A stretch of 64,000 bases of DNA, taken from Oncomelania hupensis. Its lineage: Eukaryota; Mollusca; Gastropoda; Littorinimorpha; Pomatiopsidae. Where the stretch lies: the NCBI GenBank assembly GCA_036898135.1, contig CM072527.1:4666873-4730872 (forward strand), written 5' to 3'. Below the pieces are notes generated by a model. That model was not told the DNA's origin. It ran no database searches and was given only the letters and a program-made list of their open reading frames with translations. Shown one piece after another: positions 50,084-60,848 of the stretch (positions are counted from its first letter, which is position 1; the number at the start of each line of letters is the position of its first letter). The position numbers were made by a program, and so were the translations under genes.

Positions 50084-50292
50084 GGTGACAGTGCTTTGCC
50101 CTGGAGGACCCCCTGTGTCACAACCTGCGATGAGCTGTCAAGCGTAAGCTTTGTCATGAAGCGGCATTCCTGTGTTAATTGGTTTGCCTGTGGGGCCATG
50201 CTTATGCCGCCCATTGTGGAAGGTGTAGTGCGCGCTTGTTTTAGCACACTCCTATGGCTCTGTATCGTAAACGCTTCACTGAAATCAATCAT
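50084..50292 (-). pseudogene. Possible reverse-transcriptase fragment, degraded
   Basis: A minus-strand frame contains MIDFSEAF, about 55 residues, then VVTQGVLQGKALSPLTFVFL. This resembles the RT pair DFSKAFD…VTQGVPQGS-LSPLLF at roughly the right distance. No YADD motif is found. Confidence 0.45.
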
Positions 50293-52332
50293 TTGTTTGT
50301 ATCGTCTTTATGCTTTGACGATTTGACGACAGCGTTTAAAAATAGCCACTATTTGAAATGATCCTACTATACAGTCAGTCGCAATGCTGCTTCAACAAAA
50401 CAACCTCAGCAGCAGTCATGCTGTTGTTGTCGAATGTCGTCAGGTCAACGTTGTCCGTCGCATGCTAAGTCTGTGGGTTTAGAATGCAACCAAAGGGTAA
50501 GAGGGCGGAGAGGGTTTTGGTATATTTTGTAGATCACGTCTGTGACAAGGAACAGGGACTAGCTTTATCTTGTAGAGACTGTCGACGTTCATTGACTGTG
50601 TATTAGTATAACTATAAGGGCAAAGCGGCGGAAAGTTGCGTTCTGCACTTACAGGGCGAGTCCTTTGTGTCGGTATTTGTTATATTTATTATTTCAACTC
50701 TGCTGCTGCTTGATGTGAACGTCGGCAATCGTTGGACATTCGGTCTGTAGTATTTTGTGGATGCCCAAACCTGCAAAAAAATTCCAGTAATTCGCAACAT
50801 TGGTTTGGATCTAGCACTAACTCCACATCGCAGCCAGTACATGGGCACTTCTTCATTTGCTCAGCATTCAGTGATTGATCACTTATTTTCGATTGAACGC
50901 TGTCGGATGAGGATTATTTTGTTAACTCAAATATCGCTGTCTTTCTGCATCTGTGGACACAACAGTACTGTGGAATTATTTTGTGAACTCCGTGGATTGT
51001 GAAGATTCACTAATTTTACAGTCGGCGTATAATTAATTGTTCTATCGGAACGAAAGCTCCTGCGGCGCCGTTGTAAGATTGAAAATGGGACTAGTGGGGG
51101 TAGGTGTGTCAGGAAGGGCCTTGTCTAATTAATAGCGTAGTTAGTTAGTCATTGTTTATAGGGTCCAGCAGAAATTAATAGCTGATGGACAGGCTGATTA
51201 TCTTATGAATGGAGCATATTTTCTGCCGCCATTCTCCTCTCCTTTCGGTGAACTTTGATGTTGTGAACTCGATAGTGTGTTGGAAGGTTCACTACAACAG
51301 AAGAAGTACCACAACAATACAGAGAGGGCAGCACAGCGAACGAGGAAGGGGGGTATTATAAACTTCCGCTAGTGTTGCTAGGTTCTACCACTCGCAGGAA
51401 GGAAATGAGTGTGAGAAGTTTGTGTAGTTAATCGTTTGCGATCCCTTTGCGACGTCTGTGTTCAATGAATCCATCTTCAGAGACAGGGGATTTTATCTTG
51501 AGCATTTTCAACGATAAGAATTGAAAGGGGGTTTGCCAGAGTTAAACACTCGAAAAGTATTATTACGATTTGTTTGGGGATTTTGAGAAAAGAGAGATCC
51601 CAAACGTCTTTCTCCCCAACGATCTAAATGTTACGGGAACGTCAAACACAACCACCTTTGAATTTTGTAGGGTTTTCTGTTTTGAACGAAGGACGCGAGG
51701 CTTACTAGTGTTGTGTTGGCCTGGTCACCTTGATTGTCAGTAATTGATTAGTCAGTTTAGCGTTAGCGGTTTGTCTTTCGTACCATGATTCATTGAATAA
51801 TAATGGATTAGTGTTTTGTCTTTTATACACCTATCCATGCCCCTAAAGCATGTTCAGTGCGGTTTGAGAAACAAGTCTTGAAACTTCTCGTAATAAAAGT
51901 GCGTCGCTAAGAAATGAGTGTTGGTTCTGTGACATTGCCGTGAAATGAGCGAGAGGACACGTTTGTAAAGTGTGCCTTGTCTGAATCGTTCGCTCAGCAC
52001 AAGTTCTTTTGGCAGTTTCCACTTCTCAGGTGGGTTCGTTATTTAGTTGAATCAAAAGAGCAGATTTGTGGGTTTAATTGGATAGCAAAAGTTGTGCGGT
52101 GTTGTAATGTCCTGTATGGTAGTGTAGGACAGTGTAGTGTATGGAAGTGTAGTGTATGGTAGTGCATTATAAGTTAGTGTTGTATACGGCATTGTCGTGT
52201 AGGATAGGGTAATGAATGTAGTATAGGATAGTGTAGAGTAATGCATATATTTATTTAACAGTGACAATAACATTACCATCGCTCTGTCTCTGAACTGTCT
52301 ATCGGTATTGTTTCCTTTAAAGTTTTAGTTAC

Positions 52333-52366
<34 letters not shown>

Positions 52367-53054
52367 GCGTCTGATGGACCTTTGTTTGGACTGTCGGTCT
52401 AAATTTTTATTCTAAAAAAACTAATAGATCATTACATAGAATAAAGGGCACTCTATTGACTTATTGATGTTGGTTCCATTTTCACAATACCAAAAGACTT
52501 AGATGACAAAAGTGGAAAGCCTGCGTGTTCTTGTGAATGGGTGATTTGAAGAGCGAGAGTTAAGCTGTTGGGTGACGGTGAAATAGTATTGTATTATTAT
52601 AAACATTGACGTTTAAAAGTCAGAACAAACATCTTCAGTGTGCTCCACTGTAGTACTAATCCTTTGCGGGGTGAGGGGGGGTGGGAGGTGAGGAAAGTAC
52701 GCCCTTGGTTCATAGCATTAAGTTGATTAACATTCAACTTTTAAAGATGGCGAGTTCTGATTTCAACAAGACAAATACATTGTTATGACGATTGATCATA
52801 TTTGTTTAACGATTTGAATAATTTATTCGGGTTTTGCTGGCTGCTTTAGTGGTAAGGACAGACGACTAATTTTGTAAAATAGTGAAACAAAATAAAATAG
52901 CCTTTTATTTATTTTTTTTAAAAAACTAGGTTTTCCGCATGCAAGCTTTTGAAACGGTGATTGGTTTGCTGATTGTGTGGACACAGCGTGTTTGTATCCC
53001 AAGGGTGGTAACAGCGGCGTCCTAGTTCGGACATACGCTGGAATTGTTTTCGTT
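50293..53054. other. No recognised feature
   Basis: Unique DNA with a degenerate tagtgtatgg-type decamer stretch at 52,105-52,240. Confidence 0.5.
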
Positions 53055-53290
53055 AATTATGTCGAGCCCGGTCACCGCTTGGATGGGGACGCAGTTAGCA
53101 ATTGGATGCTATCCACTAAACGACGCAAGAAATGAAACGACGCACTACACATGCCAACCCACCCAGCTGTGAATGGGTATCTGGCTGTGTTGAGAACCGG
53201 GGAAGACAAGGTCAGCGAATGGAGAGGAGGTGCACACCGCCCACCGCCTTCGTGAAGCTGGGCCACAGAAAATGAAGGCCCCAAACCCAG
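53055..53290 (+). mobile_element. Diverged SINE with 5S-like block
   Basis: caccgcttggatggggacgc resembles the 5S-like block of the 42.2-kb copy. The body order is the same: cccagctgtgaatgggtatc, ggggaagacaaggtcagcga, gtgcacaccgcccaccgcc and gaagctgggcc. Confidence 0.55.
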
Positions 53291-53739
53291 CTGAATCGTT
53301 TGATGTGATTGCGCGCAGAGTAATTTATGCGTATTAATTTGATCATACAATTAATGTTGGAATGTTAGTACAGGTGCTAGCTCTATACGGTGTAAAATCC
53401 AACTGTTCCTTCGTTGACTGCTGAATCGTTTGAAGACTTTGAAATGACTGTGGACTTTTCAACTGGATTATTTATCTAGAGCTAGGGCGTGTCTAATTTG
53501 ATCAGAAAATTCATCCACTGCGATGTTAGTACAGCTGTCTTTCTGTTCACAATACAACTCGTTGTATGAATAAGGCCTGAATGATCAAATGGACTGCGCA
53601 CCTTGTCCTGAAATTAGGTCGAAGTTATTTTAAAATATAATAAAATAAATATATATACATGATACGTAAGTTTTTAATAAGGCTCGAACGAAATCCCTCC
53701 AATAGTTGGGAGAAAATAGGATCAGAAAGAAAAAAAAAC

Positions 53740-53915
53740 GCAACAAATTAGGCCTATGACATCGCCATGATGACATCACCCACCATGCAATAATTTCTTT
53801 TTCTGGCAGGGTTCGCTGTTGTCGAACTATTTTGAAAAAAAATCCGTCCCTTAGAGAAACGTGCGCAAATGTCACCACCGGACGGACGGACGGACGGCGG
53901 ACTCCCAAAGCCCAG
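53740..53915. repeat. Dispersed repeat with (acgg) tail, copy B
   Basis: gatgacatcaccc, aaaaatccgtcccttagaga and ggacggacggacggacgg. It is a diverged relative of copy A. Confidence 0.5.
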
Positions 53916-54194
53916 ACACACTGTCATTTCAAATGATTATAGAGAACAGAGCTTTGATAAAATTAGGTCACAGTCGTTGAATCAAAGTTGAAACGGGATT
54001 GTGCAAGGATATGATGTTTGACCGAATATTTGTAATCCCCATGAATAATTTATTGCCTTTTGCCCGCCTTCAGGTATTTCATTCTCTTTTTCCGCCTCCT
54101 CCTCTGGCCTTCTCTTTTCTGCTCTCCCCCTCCCACTTGTTTTATCTTCCCCTCTCTCCTCCCTCTTCGCTCTCTCTCTCTCTCCCTCTCTCTC

Positions 54195-54234
<40 letters not shown>

Positions 54235-55173
54235 TGTCCGCATCTTCCCCCCTCTCCTCTTTCTCTCCCTCTAATCCACCGTCCGCCGCCCACAGGAAGC
54301 TGTATGATTGATTTGGAGTTGAGCTGTAGAAACTTGGTTTGGCTGGCAGGTGATATGAAAGAAGCGCCTTGTTGATGAAGATTGTGTTGGAGTTTGTGAA
54401 CATTTTTCTGCTCCAATGACGAAGTTTGCTTCATCAAGCCTTATCGATGATCGGATTACACAGTGAGGCAGATGCAGGAAGAATAATATGCAAGCCGAGG
54501 AGGTCGTTGTGTTGGGAAGTTTCTTCATTAAAAGGACGCACTATGAAGAATATTTGTTTAGTTATGACAATCAGCGAGTTTTACTTGAGGAAAATGCATT
54601 GTTATCACATTAAAAGACGAGGCTAAAATTAATGTTCGGGTTTGTTTTTAGTTGAACAAGGAGCTGAGATGAAAATGGTTAAATGGAAGTGTAGTGCTAC
54701 TTGCTTTTTATGAATTGATGCTTTATTCTATACTGACTTTTGAGTGTGACTGAGCTGTCAACGATTGTTGTACACTGTGAAATGATTTTCCTTGCTGTTG
54801 GTAGGGACACTAACTATTCGGAAATTAATTATAATGGTCAATCGTTGTTCAAACCCACCGCCAACATTTCAATGTTAGGCGTCTACTTTACTGTGTAAGC
54901 CAACATCTATGTCTACTATGCACATGTTCACTGCTCTGCTATTCTTAGAATCAACTTTGATGCTGTTAATAGGACCAATTTATCGATTAATATCAAACCT
55001 GTACTTTTGAAAGTTGATGATGCTTTGGCTGAATAGTTATTTCTTTTTTAAAAAATTTTCTTCTCCACTGTGAATTCGAAAATGCTTTGCGACACTAAAT
55101 GTGTTATTTTGGTACATTTGTTGTTGTTGTTGTTAATGTTGTTAATGTTGTTGTTGTTGTTGAGATTATGAGA
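53916..55173. other. No recognised gene
   Basis: Ct-rich tract and unique DNA. A (ttg)n patch at 55,120-55,160 precedes the old SINE. Confidence 0.5.
54166..54230. repeat. (ct)n microsatellite, interrupted
   Basis: Ct units with ccct and tatc interruptions. Confidence 0.94.
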
Positions 55174-55466
55174 ATTGAGGCCGATGTAGCTCAGTTGATA
55201 GAACCGCTTTCTATTAACCAAAAGTAACCTATTTCAAAACCCGGATTCAAGATTCAAGAATACTTTATTATCTCCAACTGAGAAATTACAACATGCTTTG
55301 CTGACAATACTACAACAAATTGCAATAAATGTGTAAGAAATTGGATTGGCCAACGTGTGATTATATTATTTTCGCCTTACCATCAACTGGTTCGCTGGTG
55401 TCAGAATAGTATGACCAGTAGTCGCCTATACGCTACGGTGTCGTGTGACTATAATCTACAATTAAC
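55174..55466 (+). mobile_element. Old diverged copy of the tRNA-derived SINE with 100-bp insertion
   Basis: The head gatgtagctcagttgataga keeps the A box; the B box region is degraded (caaaacccgg). The body resumes with ggccaacgtgtgattatatt and ends gtgactataatctacaa. Bases 55,248-55,347 (gattcaagaatactttatta…) are a foreign insert flanked by ggatt. Confidence 0.8.
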
Positions 55467-55693
55467 CTTATGAGAATTTTTATTGTTTGCAATCGAATAG
55501 TCATTATTAGCCTTTCAACTGTCTGAAGGTGCACAATAATTCCATCGACAGTCGTTTTAGGAAAAGGGCGTTTCGTGAGCTAACTTTTTTTTTCTCTCTG
55601 TTTCTCTGGTGGTCAGTTAGTTGGTTCTTCCTAGTCTTATTTGATTTGACCGGGCCATGCACATTGCGTAGCAGAGACTGGCCGAGGCTACAT

Positions 55694-55696
<3 letters not shown>

Positions 55697-55757
<61 letters not shown>
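55697..55757. repeat. (ct)n microsatellite at the LINE 5' junction
   Basis: A pure ct run ending where RT homology begins. Confidence 0.96.
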
Positions 55758-55763
<6 letters not shown>

Positions 55764-57055
55764 GTCACACAGCGCTAACCAGATTATGTGACACATGGTT
55801 ATCAGCTATCAATCGATCAAAAGTTACCGGAGCAGTTTTTCTTGAGTTCAAGAAGGCTTTCGATTTAGTCGACCATAGCATATTATTAACAAAATTAAGC
55901 CTTTATGTTAATAGCAATGACACCACTTCGTTCCTCATATCGTACCTCTCAGACAGAACACAATGTGTCCATTTAAATGGTAAATCGTCAAATTATAAAA
56001 CTTTAACGTGTGGCGTTCCTCAAGGCTCAATTATGGTTCCACTTCTCTTTTGTTTATTTATCAATGATTTACCCTTAGCTCTTGAAAACTCAAACATATC
56101 ATGCGAATTATTTGCTGATGACAATACTCTACATACTTCTGACAAAGATCTGTCCAAAGTCCAGCTTTCACTTCAGCAAGATCTGTTGGATGTGCAAAAC
56201 TGGTGCAAAGAAAACAAAATGTTTTTCAACCCCATAAAAACTAAATCAATGGTAAAAACAACAAGGACTGAAGCATCAAATACAGCCTCCTAACTTAAAC
56301 CTTGACATTGATTCTAAACCAATTACTCAAGTCCGTGAACATAAACGACTTGGTGTAGCTATTGATGACGAATTAAACTGGCATTGCCATGTAAATAAGG
56401 TGAGCAAAACTTTATCTAGAAATTTTTTCTACTTAAGCAACTAAAGCAATATGTTGGACTTGAAGCTAGAAAAATATTTTTCTACGCACATTGTTTGTCT
56501 CATATAAATTATGCATCATCGATCTGGTGTATGGCGAGTGAAAACGCTTTAAAAAGTTTGAACTCTCTTCACCGACGAGCAGTTAAGCTTATTCACACTG
56601 ACCCAACTTTGACTACTGAACAAAACAATGAAAACTTTGCAAATATTACCTTTAAGCAATTATAAGCAATTTATTTACAACAAAGCAGTGCTTATGTACA
56701 AAGTTCACACAAATCAATTACCTTAATACCTAAAGGTCCTTCTCTTTGCAACCCCAAACAGTCGATCCATCAGATCTAAAAGGTATTTATTGCCCTTACC
56801 ACACACTGATAAATTCAAATCCAGCTTTTCCTTTTCTGGAACTTCAATTTGGAACCTTCTCCCAACACAAATCCAACAACAGACAACAGTTGGCGGTTTC
56901 AAAACATGTATTGTTTCATATTGAATAATTTGTTTCCTAAATATGTAAAACTTTTGTTGTTGTGTAACTTGCTTTTAACTAATTGAACCTCTTAAGATTG
57001 TTTCATTGTTATTGTCTCCTAAAGAGATTTGCTTTTAATGTTTCTAGCCGTTTAT
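55758..57055 (+). pseudogene. CR1/Jockey-group LINE reverse transcriptase and 3' end, 5'-truncated
   Basis: The frame reads TCHTALTRLCDTWLSAINRS, GAVFLEFKKAFDLVDHSIL, LTCGVPQGSIMVPLLFCLFI and the catalytic ELFADDN, then DVQNWCKENKMFFNPIKTKS. Stops and frameshifts follow; VREHKRLGVAIDDELNWHCH and AHCLSHINYASSIWCMAS are in other frames, then TDKFKSSFSFSGTSIWNLLP near 56,800. Homology begins exactly where a (ct)n run ends, so the copy is 5'-truncated or the microsatellite overgrew the junction. It is inactive. Confidence 0.88.
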
Positions 57056-57108
57056 TGTAGTAGTAGTAGTGGTGGTATAAGTAGTTGTACCAGTAATGGT
57101 GGTGGCGC

Positions 57109-57119
57109 TTTTTTTTTTT

Positions 57120-57150
<31 letters not shown>

Positions 57151-57154
57151 GGGG
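57109..57154. repeat. T21-G25 homopolymer junction
   Basis: About 21 T are followed directly by about 25 G. Run length may be affected by sequencing error. Confidence 0.85.
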
Positions 57155-57294
57155 TATTTGTTGTAATACACGTGTTGTTTGTGTTTTTTTTTTTAATGGT
57201 ATAGTAAATCTTGATGTTATCTTATTACAAAAGGTCTGATTGTAAGAATAGGCTTATGCGTAAAATCTTAACCTTTTAAAATAAGGTTTTGAAC

Positions 57295-57410
57295 TCTCTC
57301 TCTCTCTCTCTCTCCCTCTCTCTCTCCCTCTCTCTCTCCCTCTCTCTCTCTCCCTCTCTCTCTCTCTCTCTCCCTCTCTCTCTCCCTCTCTCCCTCTCTC
57401 TCCTCTCTCT

Positions 57411-57458
<48 letters not shown>

Positions 57459-57526
57459 GGTCTCTCTCCCTCTCTCTCTTTCTCCCTTTTTTCTCTCTTC
57501 CCCCCCCCCTCTCTCTCTCTCTCTAA
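57295..57526. repeat. 230-bp interrupted (ct)n tract
   Basis: Ct units with regular ccct interruptions and two C-runs. Confidence 0.95.
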
Positions 57527-57559
57527 AAAAGAGCTATAACTAGAGTTGGGGGGGGGGTA

Positions 57560-58539
57560 AAGGGGAGGGAAGCAAATATTCAACTGACTGATTTTAACTG
57601 GAGGCGTTTAACCTTAACGCGGTGAAGTGAAGTTGGTGGTATTTTTAAGAGTATAAGATTGAACGCTTAGCTTACCTTTGACCTAGATATTATTGTCACG
57701 CCTAATCTAAACATTAAGGCTAAAGTTGAATAACAAGGATTTCCTTTACCCTATACAGAGCCTATTCGGCCAAGTGGTTTCATAACATAATGTGTTGGAC
57801 GTGAAGGATTTCGTGAAATAACATTAAAAATATTTAGCTTATTGCTTTAGTCTTAGAAATAGTAATTATGTGGTTAAAGTTGTACAGAGCATAATAGCAG
57901 TGTTAAGGATCATTACACCTCGCTGTTACAGACACAAATTCTGCCGAAGTTAATTGATGCTAAAGAAAGAACTCGACTGTAGCTGCGCTTAAACCGTAGG
58001 GGGAAAAAAGCCCACCTAAACTTCTTCCTTCTGGCTGTTTTTACCTTGTAATGGCTTTGTGCTAGCCTTGTTTCATGGTCAGCATCAGTTTGGTATGTGT
58101 AATATGATAGGACTTTTCCTTACTGTATTTGTGTGTTAGTATTTTGGTTTCTGTGTCAACGACGTCAGTTTGGTTCTTGTGATGGTTGGTATGTTGTGCT
58201 GTCAATTATACGCGGTACACTTTTATTTCAAGATTCCCCTCCCCGCCCCCAACCCCATCCCCCTACTGTAAAAAAAATTATTCGCATGCATAGCAGTGCA
58301 AGACTAAAAAAAAAACAAGAAATAATTTTTTTTCTTTCCGGATTTTGGCAAATTTGTGCAAGATTAGTCCTAAATAGTTCGAAAATGACAACAAAATTGT
58401 GTCCGTCCGCGGTCTGTCTGTGCAAAAATTTAAAGTGGATTAATATATCTCAGAACCTATTTCAACTATCACAGCCAAACTTGATAAGATGGTATAAACC
58501 CGTGAGACATCTTAAATGATCAGTGAATTAATTACTTCA
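57560..58539. other. No recognised feature
   Basis: AT-rich unique DNA upstream of the aggtca-rich segment. Confidence 0.5.
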
Positions 58540-59160
58540 AGTCAAGGTCAAGGTCACAGGGCCAACAAATGTTAGTTTTAAAAAATGTCAAATTTTCACA
58601 ATTTTTTTTTTTTAAAAAGGTTATTAATATTGAACTTAAGATTATTTGATGCCTACAGATTACATAATCCTTTATTGTCACCATACATATTAACAAGGAA
58701 ATATTAATGAGACACACGTACTATACAAATTTGGTCAACCTCACTCCAAGGTCAGGGTCACTGGAGCTGTCCAAATTCAGTTAGAATAGGTACTTTGAAT
58801 TGACCCTGACCCTAAACTATGAAAAATGTAAAGTCCAAACTTGTATTTAGAGATGATAGATTCATCTTTCATATATGTTCCGTTTTTTGCGTTGACCTTA
58901 AAGGCCTTGCAGAAACATTTGTAAAAAGTCATATGTTTATTTAACCCATATTATGCAATAACATTGACTTATTTCATCAAACATGTATGAGATGTCACGT
59001 GAATGTCAATGTGATCCCAAGGGCAAGATCACTGAAGTTCAAGGTCATCCCAAAGTTAGCGTTTTTTGGGCATAATACAAACCTTTGTAGTACATGAGTG
59101 TAGTTGGAGCCAGAGGTCAATCTCATCTCAAGGTCAATAGCATAGAAAGATCAAAGTCGG
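58540..59160. other. Intronic segment with clustered aggtca half-sites
   Basis: Seven exact aggtca/tgacct hexamers occur in about 600 bp (58,545, 58,551, 58,749, 58,893, 59,042, 59,113, 59,130), with gggtca variants. This is the nuclear-receptor half-site word. It may equally be a decayed repeat family. Nothing coding is seen. Confidence 0.45.
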
Positions 59161-59810
59161 TATTACCCTGCATTTTAATGCCACCGTTTCATTTTGTGTT
59201 TTTTTTCTGGGCACTAATTTTTATGTTAAACATTGGGAGTTCCATAAGGAGCATTTTAAGTCATTGGGGCTTTGCGTTCTATTTTGTTTTGTTTAAATAT
59301 GCTGTCTGTTGTTTGTGTCTCACATTTACCTCCAGTTTCTGATCTATGTTAACCTTCAGCGTTAACTATAAGTCTCTCTGTGATCTTTAACCTGTTCAGA
59401 GTACTGGCATAAACGTTCAAAATGACTGTTAGAATATGTTTTTTACGTTCTTAAGTTACTACTGACGCCCTCTCGACCACCACCATCCTCCCTTTCTTCC
59501 CCCCATCCCACTAGCCCCCCACACTCTCTCCCCTCCCCCCATATCATATTTTGTAACACGAAGAGCTTAAAACTCAATATTTTAGCTTCACAAAATAGTT
59601 TATTTGATTTCTTCACTCTTCATCTCTCAATCCACCAATAATTTATTTTTGTTTTTGTTTGTTGTTTATTGGTTGTGTTTTTGTTTTAAAATACATGTAA
59701 ACGTTACTGAATGTGTGTTATTCATTCATTTGAAAACGTCTTCAGTCAGTTTGATGTTTAGCATACCACGATCCATCTTATCCAACTTTTGTGTGTGTGT
59801 GTTCCTACAG

Positions 59811-60032
59811 GTCACTGATCAGCTCACGCATCAGGACGTCGCGGTCCCATGAGTCGTTGCTGTCCAACCCCAGCGCCATGCAGGCGGTGGACGTGACGGG
59901 CCGTGACACCGAGGTCAAGGCCGTGCACCACAGCGTGCTGGCTCAGGACCACTGCTTCCACGTGTCCACGTCGCACGGCTCCAAGTACATCTCCTGTCGC
60001 ACCGCTCAGGAACGGGACAAGTGGCTGTCCAG
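59811..60032 (+). CDS. Internal exon of a SynGAP/DAB2IP/RASAL2-family RasGAP (PH domain, second half)
   Basis: The exon is 222 nt (74 codons), preceded by a pyrimidine/gt-rich acceptor ending cctacag and followed by the donor ag|gtaatg. It is phase 2 at both ends. The translation contains SRSHESLLSN, then VKAVHHSVLAQDHCFHV and SCRTAQERDKWLS. In vertebrate SynGAP, DAB2IP and RASAL2, a SHESLLSPSSA segment is followed by a PH half of the form (K)PVHSSILGQ-(Y/F)CFEVTTSSG-K-F-CRSAAERDKW, so family assignment is strong. These proteins are cytoplasmic or membrane-associated GTPase activators that switch off Ras/Rap; the PH domain helps membrane targeting. The paralogue cannot be decided from 74 residues. 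The upstream exon was not found in the window. Confidence 0.9.
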
Positions 60033-60694
60033 GTAATGAAGGAGTCTTTGTAGAACGAGAAGTGGAGTAGGAGAAGAGAAAAGGCAAGAACGAGAAGGCA
60101 GGAAGGAATAGAATAAAGTAAGCCCAAGAGGAGAGGAAGAGAAATGTTCGTGTAAAGAGCAGGCAGTACTTGTTCCGCCTAAAAGAAAGGGGGGTTGGTA
60201 AGGGTTGTGCAACTAGCGGCAGCCGGTCTTTAAGATGTCATATTATATAAGCGTAATACTACGTACACGTTAACAACACTAACCTAATTCCTCTGGGCTG
60301 TATTCCACCGCTAAATCACAGGATAAGGCCTTTTAAACTTGTACATTATTGTATATAAGAATGACAATTCGATCGGTACTACCCCCTCTTCCCTGGAATG
60401 CCTATTCCAGTCTGTCGTATCGCCAATGGTGGGGTGTTAGACGTTAAACTTCAATGTTCGTTCATTCAGTCGGTAGTGTGTACAATATTTGTTTCGTCTT
60501 CTTGCTCCACGTCAAAAATGAATTTGCGGTTAATGATGCTGGGTGCCGGTTTAGATTTACCGGTTTATCTGTCAATAATATGGTACCCGTTTTGAAGAAA
60601 TACAAAGGGGGGGGGAGGGGGGGGGCGGATGGGGCGGAATCGTGTGTGCGATCTCAGGGCACGGATTTAGAGTATGTGTGTTGACTGTTTTCAG

Positions 60695-60796
60695 TTTGAA
60701 GCGGACGATACGACCGAACCCGGAACAGGTGCGTCGCTCTGACAGTTCGTTGAAACTTTGGATCGTGGAAGCCAAACATGTACAGCCTAAAAAGAG
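60695..60796 (+). CDS. Next exon of the same RasGAP (PH-C2 linker and first C2 strand)
   Basis: The exon is 102 nt (34 codons) between a gactgttttcag acceptor and an ag|gtaagt donor, phase 2 at both ends. It joins the previous exon in frame across a 662-bp intron to give DKWLS-SLKRTIRPNPEQV. It continues as SSLKLWIVEAKHVQPKKR, matching the family segment (L)LKLWIIEA(R/K)-LPPKKR that starts the C2 domain just after the PH domain. The RasGAP catalytic domain lies further downstream, outside the window. An RTE insertion begins about 50 bp past the donor, so the following intron is repeat-filled. Confidence 0.9.
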
Positions 60797-60848
60797 GTAA
60801 GTGGACCATCCATCATAAATTTACCAAATACATTCCTTGTGTATTCCT

